Of a DNA stretch of 64,000 nucleotides, positions 44,701-51,783 are shown one piece after another. Numbering within the stretch: the first letter of the stretch is position 1; each line of letters opens with the position of its first letter. Source of the DNA: Calidifontimicrobium sp035325925 (lineage in GTDB: Bacteria > Pseudomonadota > Gammaproteobacteria > Burkholderiales > Burkholderiaceae_C); assembly GCF_035325925.1 (NCBI RefSeq), contig NZ_DAOKZA010000018.1:1-64000 (forward strand), written 5' to 3'. Under the pieces are notes generated by a model. The model had not been told where the DNA came from, did no database searches, and saw only the letters and a program-made list of their open reading frames with translations. A program made the position numbers and the translations under genes.

Positions 44701-45057
44701 GGGCAGACGGTCGAGATCCCGACCGCGGTGGGCTTTTGCATGTACATCCGCCGCGACTGCCTCGACGAGATCGGCGACTTCGACGCCGCGACGTTCGGCG
44801 CCGGCTACGGCGAGGAGAACGACTTCTGCCTGCGCGCCACCGCGCGCGGCTGGCGCCACCTGCACGTGCTCGACGTGTTCGTTCGCCACGAAGGCGGCTC
44901 GAGCTTCGGCCCGCGCCAGCAGGAGCTCCAGCGGCACGCCATGGCGGCGATGCTGCGCCTGCACCCGCACTACGACGAGCTGGTGCGCGCGTACATCGAG
45001 CGTGACCCGCCGCGGCCGTACCGCGACGCGGTCGCCGGCCGCCTCGCGGCCGGCTGA
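41782..45057 (+). CDS. MTase - MTase - GT2 fusion protein
   Basis: This 1091-residue protein holds three catalytic modules. MTase 1 has LDFACGFGRLIRFLVA (about 99-113) and DVVWVASLFSHLPEGL. A beta-rich linker (about 265-395, GWAASLDDGALPAVSIRVDG) follows. MTase 2 has VLDVGTGSGALGRHL (about 424-438) and DVIVCADVLEHLREPARVL. After a second beta-rich region, the C-terminal GT2 (about 820-1091) shows VVVPVHGQVDLVRRCL, VVLLNSDTEVPPGWLDRL and GYGEENDFCLRA. It ends one base before the acyltransferase start. It probably adds and methylates terminal sugars of the exported chain. Confidence 0.87.
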   Translation: MSTPADPALAALCDEAAALCADPRLATLLHTHWPALGRGGRRVGTRIHPDDQMLLHSLRHHRDAGAAVSQYFNVALQQYHAARQIVDTLFPVPSGRLELLDFACGFGRLIRFLVACDRDVEITAAEIQPDALAFVGDEFGVATVPSAMAPEAFDPGRRFDVVWVASLFSHLPEGLFHRWLSRLHALLTPRGVLCFSVHDEVLAPPGAMPASGLLFSPHSENAGLDADAYGTTYVTERFVRAAIARGIGARAPVHRIARALAHEQDVYVVAADPGRDLSPLAGFRHGPWGWVDERRVDAGALVLRGWAASLDDGALPAVSIRVDGAEHRCPTGGMRADVRDVFGDERLAAAGWALRLALPEGGRTPWVEVVAPTPRGECVLLYAGWPGGPPTAPETPHVYRRAIDPGTRSSLSVIAALVTPGSRVLDVGTGSGALGRHLRGQRRCEVDGVTLSAAERDVASPAYDRLVVADLDDPAWATRFADRRYDVIVCADVLEHLREPARVLRACAGLLRDGGWLLASVPNVAYAGLVAELMHGRWTYGAEGLLDRTHLRFFTRASFGRLLEDEGWRVERVEPIDLTWYYTEFWTPFDRLPPTVARYLLAQPDASAYQLVFAARRTEAQARAGDEPLAALVPPPDPAVSVAVYASTLAVAPAGGGSARGVHALGRVGAQLQTLAFPIPANAGVPPQWRWYPADRPGYLHLHALRVRDRHGGVAWDWVAARDGDRALRDAGRQQIDLGTPAADGAVTLLLRGAEPGLDLPVPVAALAPAGAPWTFEAVCGWPLSADYLALLPAAPADRAPAPLAPLTAAAVPPPRDPVVEVVVPVHGQVDLVRRCLASVVDGGGDVPWHLTVIDDASPDAGTTRWLREFAAVHPETTVVANARNLGFVATANLGFRLAGRRDVVLLNSDTEVPPGWLDRLRRAAVADPRAGTVTPFSNNATICSFPRFCEDNPLPPGHTTASLDRLFAQTLAGQTVEIPTAVGFCMYIRRDCLDEIGDFDAATFGAGYGEENDFCLRATARGWRHLHVLDVFVRHEGGSSFGPRQQELQRHAMAAMLRLHPHYDELVRAYIERDPPRPYRDAVAGRLAAG

Positions 45058-46223
45058 TGCCCTTCAACCCGTACCTGCACGGCCTGCGCGGGCTCGCGGC
45101 GCTGGGCGTCCTGCTGTTCCACTGGAGCACGCACTTCCCGGCGGCCAGCCAGGTGCTGGCGTCGATGCGCTGGGGCCCCGAGCCGTGGATGAACCTGTCG
45201 CTGCCGTTCGCCAACGGCTGGCAGGGCGTGCCGCTGTTCTTCGTCCTCTCGGCGTTCCTGCTCGCGTCGCAGTGGGCCGACAAGCCCGTCACTGCCGCCA
45301 CCGTGCGGCCGTACCTGAAGCGTCGCTTCCTTCGCATCTACCCCGCCGTGTGGCTGCAGCTCGGCCTGCTGCTGCTGATCCCGCTGCCCGGCCTGATCGC
45401 GCCGTGGGACGCGGCCACGCTGCTGCTGAACGCGCTGCTGTGGATCCATCTGCCGCCGGCGATGGCCGTGCCGCTCAACGGCGTGTGGTGGACGCTGCCG
45501 GTCGAGCTCGGCTTCTACGTGCTGCTGCCGCTGCTGATCGTGCTGCGCGAGCGCTGGAGCGCGCTCGCGGCGTACGCGCTCTGCCTGGCCGTCGCCATCG
45601 GCTGGCGCTGGCTGTGCATCGTCTGGTTCGCCGACGAGGGCCTCGCCCACCGGCTGCACGTGGTCGACGCGCTGCCGGGGTCGCTGGCGACGTTTGCTGC
45701 CGGCTTCTGGCTCGCCCGCCGCGCGCCGGTCGATTCGACCGCCCGCCGCTGGTTCGGCCTGGCGGCGCTGGGCCTCGCCTACCTCGCGCTGCAGTACGCC
45801 ATCTGGACCTGGAACGCGGTCTACCTGCGCGGCCACTGGATCCTCGCGGTGTGGGTGCCCGCGCTCGGCCTGGTGCTTGCCGGCGTCGTCCACCTGCTGC
45901 GTCGGCCGCTGGCGGGCCTCGGCGTGCTGGCCAGCCGGCCGGCGCAGTGGCTGGGCGAGATGAGCTTCGGCATCTACCTGTGGCACTACCCCGTGCAGCA
46001 GGCGTTCGTGCTGCTCTGGCCCGCACGCTGGGCGTCGCCGCAGGCCAGCGTCTGGGCGCTGGTGGCCACGACGGCGCTGACGTTCGCGCTCGCCTGGTTC
46101 AGCTACCACGCGGTCGAGAAGCGCTTCTTCCGCCCCTCGCGGCCGCATCGGCACGACGCCTTCGCACGCGCCGGCGGCGCGGCGGCGCCCGCTCCGCCGG
46201 AAGGATCGAGGGGCCGCGGGTGA
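45057..46223 (+). CDS. Acyltransferase 3 family protein (OafA-like)
   Basis: This 388-residue integral membrane protein has about 10 membrane segments. The family's R-x10-H motif is visible at Arg11 to His22 (GLRGLAALGVLLFHW). The motif LSAFLLASQW follows, and WWTLPVELGFYVLLPLL and SFGIYLWHYPVQQAF are typical of the family. Members O-acetylate cell-surface sugars. The start shares a base with the MTase-GT2 stop (TGATG), so the polysaccharide is probably acetylated as well as methylated. Confidence 0.9.
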   Translation: MPFNPYLHGLRGLAALGVLLFHWSTHFPAASQVLASMRWGPEPWMNLSLPFANGWQGVPLFFVLSAFLLASQWADKPVTAATVRPYLKRRFLRIYPAVWLQLGLLLLIPLPGLIAPWDAATLLLNALLWIHLPPAMAVPLNGVWWTLPVELGFYVLLPLLIVLRERWSALAAYALCLAVAIGWRWLCIVWFADEGLAHRLHVVDALPGSLATFAAGFWLARRAPVDSTARRWFGLAALGLAYLALQYAIWTWNAVYLRGHWILAVWVPALGLVLAGVVHLLRRPLAGLGVLASRPAQWLGEMSFGIYLWHYPVQQAFVLLWPARWASPQASVWALVATTALTFALAWFSYHAVEKRFFRPSRPHRHDAFARAGGAAAPAPPEGSRGRG

Positions 46224-46265
46224 GCGGCGCCGGCCTCAGCGCAGCGGCGCTGGCGCCGCGCTCAC
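46220..46265. terminator. Long dyad between convergent acyltransferase and wzt genes
   Basis: GTGAGCGGCGCC (from 46220) and GGCGCCGCGCTCAC (to 46265) can form a long GC-rich hairpin with one bulge. It covers the end of the wzt gene and the space after the acyltransferase gene. There is no T-run, so its role as terminator for either strand rests on position. Confidence 0.4.
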
Positions 46266-47506
46266 GACCACTCGTGCTCCAGCAGCACCAGTCCGGTCTC
46301 GCGCGCCGCGCCGGCCACGTCGAAGCGCAGCTCGACGTGGTCGAACATGCGCATGCCCTCGGGGTCCATCGCGTGGCTGCGCGCCACGTAGCGCCCGGGC
46401 AGCAGCGGCAGCCGCGGCAGGCGCAGCGTGTACGCGTACAGGCGCGGCTCGACGCGACGCAGCGCGAAGCCGTCCATCTCGGAGTAGCAGCCGGCCACCG
46501 GCGTGCCGTCGACGCGCACCACGCCCACCGCCACCTGCGGCACGCGGTCGTCGGGCGAGTGCACGGTGCCGGTGACGACCAGCTCGCCACCCTCGGGCAC
46601 CCGCACCGGCTCGTCGGTGGCCATGCCGTTGAGCTGCATGCTGCGCACGTGGTAGATGCTGCCCCCGGCCGCGGCGGCCTGCGGCTGCAGCCGGCGCGCT
46701 TCGGCCGAGCGCTCCTCGTGCCAGGCCAGGTACTCGCGCGTCACGTCGGCCGCGGCGCCGAACAGGCGCAGCCGCCCGCCGTCGATCCACGCCGCCTGCC
46801 GGCACAGCTTCTGCACGTGGTACATGCTGTGCGAGCACAGCAGCAGCGTGCCGCCGCCGGCGAGGAAACCCTCCATCCACGCGATGCACTTGCGCTGGAA
46901 CGACTCGTCGCCCACCGCCAGCACCTCGTCGGTGATCAGCAGGTCGGGCGTCAGCGCGGTGGCCACCGCGAAGCCGAGTCGAACCACCATGCCCGACGAA
47001 TAGTGCTTCACCGGCTGGTCGATGTGCGCACCGATGTCGGCGAAGGCCAGGATGCCGTCGACGCGCTCGCGCGCCTGCGCCGGCGACAGACCGGCCAGCG
47101 CGCAGCCCAGCGCGATGTTCTCGCGGCCGGTGTACTCGGGGTGGAAACCGGCGCCGAGCTCGAGCAGCGCGCCGACGCGGCCGTTGACGACCACCTCGCC
47201 ACGCGTGGGCCGAGCGACGCCGGCGATGATCTTCAGCAGCGTCGACTTGCCCGCGCCGTTGACGCCCACCAGCGCGGTCGAAGCACCGCGGTGCACGTCG
47301 AACGTGACGCCGTCGAGCGCCTGGAAGCTCGACGCGGCATGCGGCACGCCGCGCAGCTTGGCCCACAGCGACGCGATCTGGCCCGCGGCGGAGGTCTGCA
47401 GCGGGTAGGCCTTGCCGACGTCGCGCAGACGCACCAGCGGCGCGTCGTCGTTGCTCGCGACTGCGGCGCCTGCGTCTTGCATGGCAGCCAGGGTGTGCGG
47501 GTTCAC
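46262..47506 (-). CDS. wzt: Polysaccharide ABC exporter ATPase with C-terminal extension (Wzt-like)
   Basis: This 414-residue protein starts at GTG 47506, overlapping the permease stop (GTGA). The ATPase domain has LVGVNGAGKSTLLK, the GAGFHPEYTGREN region of polysaccharide exporters, signature KHYSSGMVVRL and LLITDEVLAVGD. Residues about 265-414 form a beta-rich C-terminal domain (YHVRSMQLNG to LVLLEHEWS). In Wzt proteins of O8/O9a systems this domain recognises the modified non-reducing end of the chain. The same is inferred here. Confidence 0.92.
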   Translation of the reverse strand: MNPHTLAAMQDAGAAVASNDDAPLVRLRDVGKAYPLQTSAAGQIASLWAKLRGVPHAASSFQALDGVTFDVHRGASTALVGVNGAGKSTLLKIIAGVARPTRGEVVVNGRVGALLELGAGFHPEYTGRENIALGCALAGLSPAQARERVDGILAFADIGAHIDQPVKHYSSGMVVRLGFAVATALTPDLLITDEVLAVGDESFQRKCIAWMEGFLAGGGTLLLCSHSMYHVQKLCRQAAWIDGGRLRLFGAAADVTREYLAWHEERSAEARRLQPQAAAAGGSIYHVRSMQLNGMATDEPVRVPEGGELVVTGTVHSPDDRVPQVAVGVVRVDGTPVAGCYSEMDGFALRRVEPRLYAYTLRLPRLPLLPGRYVARSHAMDPEGMRMFDHVELRFDVAGAARETGLVLLEHEWS

Positions 47507-48291
47507 AGCGCCTCTTCGAAGTGCGGCGACAGGCGACGGAACACGAACCGCCCGAGCACCAGCACCGCGACACAGAACGCGCCCGCCGCCAGTTCGGCCG
47601 CGGTGGGCAGCGCACGGCCCTGCAGCAACGCGGCACGTGCAGCTTCCAGCAGCACCGCGACGGGGTTCAGCAGCATCGCGCCTTGCAGCCACTCGGGCAG
47701 CATCGCGGCGCTGTAGAGGATCGGGCTGAGGTAGAAGAGCAGCATCAGCGCGTGCCCCAGGCCCTGCTCCAGGTCGCGCACGAACACGTGCACGGCGCCC
47801 AGCAGCAGGCCGAGCCCGGTGGCCAGCGTGGCCAGCGCGGCCAGCGCGAACAGCACCAGCGGCAGCCCGCCGGCGTGCAGCGCGTGCCCGCCGAAGGCGA
47901 CCACCACCAGCACCAGCACGTAGCCCGCCAGTTGCACCGCGAAGCTGGCCGCCACGGCGGCGTAGACGACCAGTTCGTGCGCGAACGGGATCTTCTTCAC
48001 CAGTGCGCCGTTGGCGACCACCGACGCGCTGGCGCGCATCACCGCCTCGGAGAACGCCATCCACGGCCACAGCGCCAGCGCCAGGAAGACGACGAACGGT
48101 GTCGTGCCGTCGCCGACCGCGCGCACCTTGAACACCGTCGTGAACACGAAGGTGTAGATCACCAGCAGCGCCACCGGGTGCACGAAGGCCCACACGCCGC
48201 CGAGCAGCGAGCCGGCGAAGCGGTTCGTCACCTCGCGCTGGGCGAAGCGCAGGAAGAGCCACCACGCGCGGGCGTGGATCACGCTGCTCAC
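47503..48291 (-). CDS. wzm: Polysaccharide ABC exporter permease (Wzm-like)
   Basis: This 262-residue protein of the ABC-2 family has about six membrane segments. Features are AQREVTNRFAGSLLGGVWAFVHPVALLVIYTFVFTTVF and the C-terminal YLSPILYSAAMLPEWLQGAMLLNPVA. It starts at GTG 48291 (VSSVIHARAWW); GTG 48282 is possible. With Wzt it moves undecaprenyl-linked polysaccharide across the inner membrane. It lies 58 bp after the isomerase gene on the same strand. Confidence 0.9.
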   Translation of the reverse strand: MSSVIHARAWWLFLRFAQREVTNRFAGSLLGGVWAFVHPVALLVIYTFVFTTVFKVRAVGDGTTPFVVFLALALWPWMAFSEAVMRASASVVANGALVKKIPFAHELVVYAAVAASFAVQLAGYVLVLVVVAFGGHALHAGGLPLVLFALAALATLATGLGLLLGAVHVFVRDLEQGLGHALMLLFYLSPILYSAAMLPEWLQGAMLLNPVAVLLEAARAALLQGRALPTAAELAAGAFCVAVLVLGRFVFRRLSPHFEEAL

Positions 48292-48349
48292 TTCGGCTCG
48301 GCGTGGCGCGTGACCCACCTGACCCGTGGCCGCAACGACCCCTGCAGTC

Positions 48350-49276
48350 TCAAGGTTTGGCGAAACTGCGCGAGAACGCCTCGATCGCCGCGGTGTCGGG
48401 CTTCGCGCCGCCCAGCAGTTCGCGCACCTTGGCCTGGCGCGCTTCGGCCTGCGCCTTGGCGCGCACCTCGCGTTCGAGCTCGCCGCGCACGTCGTCGAAG
48501 CTGCGTTGGCCCGCAGCGCGCCGCCCTTCGAGGCGCACGATGTGGAAGCCGAACCGCGTCTCGACGATGCCGGAGAGGTCGCCAGGGTTCTCCAGTGCGG
48601 CGAGCGCCTGCTCGAACTCGGGCACCATCGCGCCCGAGGCAAACCAGCCCAGGTCGCCGCCGCGGCTCGCGGTGGCCAGGTCGGCCGACTGTTCGCGCGC
48701 CAGCGCCTCGAACGACGCACCGTCCTTGAGTTGGGCGAGCAAGGCCTCGGCGCGTTCCCGCGCCTTGCCGTCGTCGCTGCGGCCGATCAGGATGTGGCGG
48801 GCCCGCGTCTGCGCTGGCGCGTTGAACCGTGCAGGGTTCTCGCGGTACAGGTCGCGGGCGTAGCGCGCGACCAGCTCGTCGCTCGGCAGGGCGGCGATGT
48901 CGATCTCGGCCAGGCGCGCGTCGGACAGGATGCGTTCCTGCGCCTGGCGCAGCAGGGCAGCGACGACGGGGTCCTTGTCCAGCCCGTCGCGGCGGGCCTC
49001 GGCGGCCAGCGCGCGGCGCACGTAGAGGTCCTCGGCCTGGCGCACGACGTTCTCCGGCCGGGACAACAGCGCGTCGCGCGACGCGCCCGGAATGCGCTGT
49101 GCGGCGGCGCGCACGTCGTCGGCGGAGACAGTGGCCTCGGGCCCCTGCAACAGGGGCTGGGCGCCGGCGGTGACGTGGAAAAAGGCGATCGAAGCCACGA
49201 GGGCCGCGAGCCGGTTCGCACGGCGCGGCCTTGCGCGGCGTGCGGCATGGGAAGGAGTGGCGGTGACGCGGAACAT
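48350..49276 (-). CDS. Periplasmic PpiC-type peptidyl-prolyl isomerase
   Basis: This 308-residue protein starts at ATG 49276 (MFRVTATPSHA). It has a long basic N-region and a signal peptide (ANRLAALVASIAFFHVTAGA). An alpha-helical SurA-like N-terminal domain precedes one parvulin domain (RARHILIGRSDDGKARERAEALL, GGDLGWFASGAMVPEFEQAL, TRFGFHIVRLEGRR). It probably assists folding of secreted proteins. It lies just downstream of the surface-protein gene and its terminator. Confidence 0.88.
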   Translation of the reverse strand: MFRVTATPSHAARRARPRRANRLAALVASIAFFHVTAGAQPLLQGPEATVSADDVRAAAQRIPGASRDALLSRPENVVRQAEDLYVRRALAAEARRDGLDKDPVVAALLRQAQERILSDARLAEIDIAALPSDELVARYARDLYRENPARFNAPAQTRARHILIGRSDDGKARERAEALLAQLKDGASFEALAREQSADLATASRGGDLGWFASGAMVPEFEQALAALENPGDLSGIVETRFGFHIVRLEGRRAAGQRSFDDVRGELEREVRAKAQAEARQAKVRELLGGAKPDTAAIEAFSRSFAKP

Positions 49277-49302
49277 CGCAACAGGAAGTAACGGACTCAA
49301 TG

Positions 49303-49327
49303 AAAAAGGGCGGGGTTGCCCCCGCCC
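49303..49327 (-). terminator. Intrinsic terminator after the surface-protein gene
   Basis: On the minus strand GGGCGGGG and CCCCGCCC pair perfectly (8 bp, loop of four, 49308-49327), followed by five T's (49307-49303). This terminates the surface-protein mRNA right after its stop at 49353, so the downstream isomerase gene needs its own promoter or depends on read-through. Confidence 0.88.
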
Positions 49328-49352
49328 TGGTCAGACTCGAAAGACGCGCTGG

Positions 49353-51113
49353 TCAGCGGACCGAGCGGTGCGGGAAGGTCAGGCCGTAGTTCGAGGCCGT
49401 GCCCGCAGCCGATGCACCGTTGTACAGGTTCATCGTCGCGGCGCCGATGATCGGCAGACCGTTGCCGCCCAGGCCCGGGGTCGCGATGCGCACCCAGCCG
49501 TCGGCGTACGGCACCGTCACGTCCTTGCGGGCGATCTGGGCGCCGAGCACCGAAGCCTCACCGGCCGCGTTGAAGCTCAGCACGCTGACTTCACCGCAGA
49601 AGGTCAGCGGCGCCGCCGGAGTCCCCGGGGAGATCACGAACTCGGTCGGCTGGGTCACGAAACGCTCTTCACGGTCGGCCGTCGTGGCGCCGCTGTAGCG
49701 GTTGGCCAGGGAAGCCGGCGACGACAGCGAGATGTCGAGCACGCAGATCTGCTTGCTCACCACCGCGGTGTTCGTGTTGGTGAAGAAGTTCGTGTTGCCG
49801 ACGATCGCGCCGTCCGCATCGTCGAACTCCAGGTCGGTGAACAGACGGCGGCCGCGCGCACCGGTGGCACTGACGAACTCGTAGTCGTACGCGACGTTGT
49901 AGCGGCGCGTCGGCATCGAGAAGATCCAGTCGGTCTGCGCCAGGATGTTGGGGTCGGTCACGAACTCGTTCGTCACCGCCTGCACCGCCAGCGCGTTCGA
50001 CAGCACGACCGCCTGGCTGCGCGTCGCCTCGCCGTTGGCCAGCGCGCCGAGCACGCCGCTGAGGTAAGGCGTCGACAGGTCCGGGAAGTCGTAGGCCGCG
50101 GCTTCGACCGGCGCAGCGACCGTCATGGTCGGCAGCACCGTGTTGTTCGTCGTGCCGCCGCGCAGCAGCGGGTCCGACGTCCACACTTCCGCATTCGCGA
50201 TATCGACCGGGGTCGAGGTCTGCGGGAAGAACACGACGTTGCCGTAGCCGTACTGGCTGGTCGCGGCTTCCACCGCCGCCACCGCGACCGCGGCGCCGCT
50301 GAACGACGACGAGCCCGGCACGTTGATGACCGTCCAGTTGGCCATCAGGCCGGTGGTCGGCACGTCGAGGCCGCGGCGCAGCGCCGTGGTGGCGGCACCG
50401 ATGCCGGCCAGGCGCGGGTCGTACACGCCGTCGCCGTTGAACGCGGCAGCGCGAGCACCGTAACCGGTCGTGAAGGTGCCCAGCGCGTTGACCGCCGCCG
50501 AGTTGCAGTCACGCGGCACGCCGGCGACGTGCTTGATCGAGTTGAACAGCGTCAGCGTCGTCGGGTCGGCCGCGCTGTAGGCGATCGTCGGCGGGATGTC
50601 GGCCATGTTCAGGATCTCGACATAGCCTTCGCGCGTCTGGAACGCCTTCTCGTCGTCGGTCAGGGCCGAGTCGAGACGCGCGGTGACGAACGACTGCTTC
50701 ACGTCGAGCGGCAGCGTGCAGGTCTTGTCGTTGGTGACCAGGCGCGGCAGGCCGTTGGCGCCTTGCGTGATCGCAAACGAGAAGTTGTCGCCGGGCGACA
50801 TCAGCACCGTGAAGTCGAACACGTCGTCCGAATTCGACGCGGCACGGAAGCGGACCTTGACGGCCTTGCCCATGCGGGTGTCGGTGTTCGTGATGTTGAT
50901 GTACGTGTCGTTGTTGTTCTGGGTCGAGTAGTACGGAACCAGCAGGATGTGACCGATGCCGTCGGTGTTGACGCGCAGCTCGTCGGCCTGCGGCGTGCCG
51001 TACACCGACAGCGCACCGGCCGGCGCCGCCCAGACCTGGGCATTGGCCGCGCCCGCCATGGCGAGACCGCCGATCAGGGCCGCGACGCTCTGGGCGATAA
51101 GACTTTTCCTCAT
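49353..51113 (-). CDS. Secreted cell-surface protein of unknown function
   Basis: This 586-residue protein has a clear signal peptide (MRKSLIAQSVAALIGGLAMAGAANA/Q). The start is at ATG 51113 with GGAGT 6 bp before it. The mature protein is rich in Ala, Thr, Asn and Val, with only four cysteines (in KTCTLP, RDCNSA, KQICVLD, LTFCGE). The motif ELRVNTDGIGHILLVPYY recalls proteins annotated as cell surface proteins in Burkholderiales. GC content is visibly lower than neighbours. It has its own terminator, so it is probably highly expressed. Next to a type II secretion operon, it is a good candidate substrate. Confidence 0.85.
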   Translation of the reverse strand: MRKSLIAQSVAALIGGLAMAGAANAQVWAAPAGALSVYGTPQADELRVNTDGIGHILLVPYYSTQNNNDTYINITNTDTRMGKAVKVRFRAASNSDDVFDFTVLMSPGDNFSFAITQGANGLPRLVTNDKTCTLPLDVKQSFVTARLDSALTDDEKAFQTREGYVEILNMADIPPTIAYSAADPTTLTLFNSIKHVAGVPRDCNSAAVNALGTFTTGYGARAAAFNGDGVYDPRLAGIGAATTALRRGLDVPTTGLMANWTVINVPGSSSFSGAAVAVAAVEAATSQYGYGNVVFFPQTSTPVDIANAEVWTSDPLLRGGTTNNTVLPTMTVAAPVEAAAYDFPDLSTPYLSGVLGALANGEATRSQAVVLSNALAVQAVTNEFVTDPNILAQTDWIFSMPTRRYNVAYDYEFVSATGARGRRLFTDLEFDDADGAIVGNTNFFTNTNTAVVSKQICVLDISLSSPASLANRYSGATTADREERFVTQPTEFVISPGTPAAPLTFCGEVSVLSFNAAGEASVLGAQIARKDVTVPYADGWVRIATPGLGGNGLPIIGAATMNLYNGASAAGTASNYGLTFPHRSVR

Positions 51114-51332
51114 ATGTTGACTCCGGTCGAAAGATTGTTTAGCGCAACGGGAAGCAATCACGCGAAATTCACTGTAGCACAGCGAGGTTGGATGAAGCAC
51201 TCAGGCGACTCCCTGCAAAACCCGAGTGTTGAAGATTTGCAACAGGTGTGGGTTGGACCTTCTTCGTATACGCAACGCCCTCCCAACGTGACCGCACACG
51301 AGTGCCTTCGAGACCGGCCCGGCACGTCAGCG
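51114..51332 (-). promoter_or_regulatory. Promoter region and leader of the surface-protein gene
   Basis: These 219 bases are AT-richer than the neighbours. On the minus strand TACAGT (51176-51171) is a possible -10, about 58 nt before the start; the -35 is poor (TGCTTC at 17-bp spacing). A good GGAGT ribosome site lies at 51124-51120. No other gene fits here. Confidence 0.45.
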
Positions 51333-51764
51333 TCACAGCTTGTACAGCAACCACCACTGACCGCCGTCCACCAGCCAAGTCTCTTCCAGGTAGCTTTCTA
51401 TGGTACCCATTCTCGGCCAGATCAAGACCGGCTCGTAGCTGACTTTCACCTTCGCGACGCATTTTTCAGACGTTTCGCACACCACGGACACCACTTCGGC
51501 TTCCTTGTAGGTCACGGCGCCGGCGTTGCGCGCGCGGAAACGTTCTGGGCTGACCAGCGCGCGGCTGCCCGGGCTGAGGAACTCGTACGAGGCCTTCGTG
51601 TCGCCGGCCAGCTGCGCGGCCCAGCGCGCCTGCGCGCGCGCGCGCACCTGGTCTTCGGGCGTGCGCGGCGCCGTGGCGCAGCCGGCCACGAGCGCGGCGG
51701 CAAGCACCGCGGCCAGCGCATTGCGGCGCGTGACGGAAAGCGGAACGACGTCGTGCGGCGTCAT
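51333..51764 (-). CDS. NTF2-like lipoprotein, possible pilotin
   Basis: This 143-residue protein has a lipoprotein signal with lipobox LVAGC (Cys about residue 29). The mature part (about 114 residues) has an NTF2-like pattern: an initial helix-rich region (ARAQARWAAQLAGDTKASYEFLSP), then beta strands ending TWLVDGGQWWLLYKL, with two cysteines in VVCETSEKCVAKV. It lies 19 bp after gspD in the same operon. Pilotins that place secretins in the outer membrane are small lipoproteins encoded near secretins, so this role is possible but not demonstrated. Confidence 0.82.
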   Translation of the reverse strand: MTPHDVVPLSVTRRNALAAVLAAALVAGCATAPRTPEDQVRARAQARWAAQLAGDTKASYEFLSPGSRALVSPERFRARNAGAVTYKEAEVVSVVCETSEKCVAKVKVSYEPVLIWPRMGTIESYLEETWLVDGGQWWLLYKL

Positions 51765-51783
51765 CGTCGTAGGGACTCCTTCG

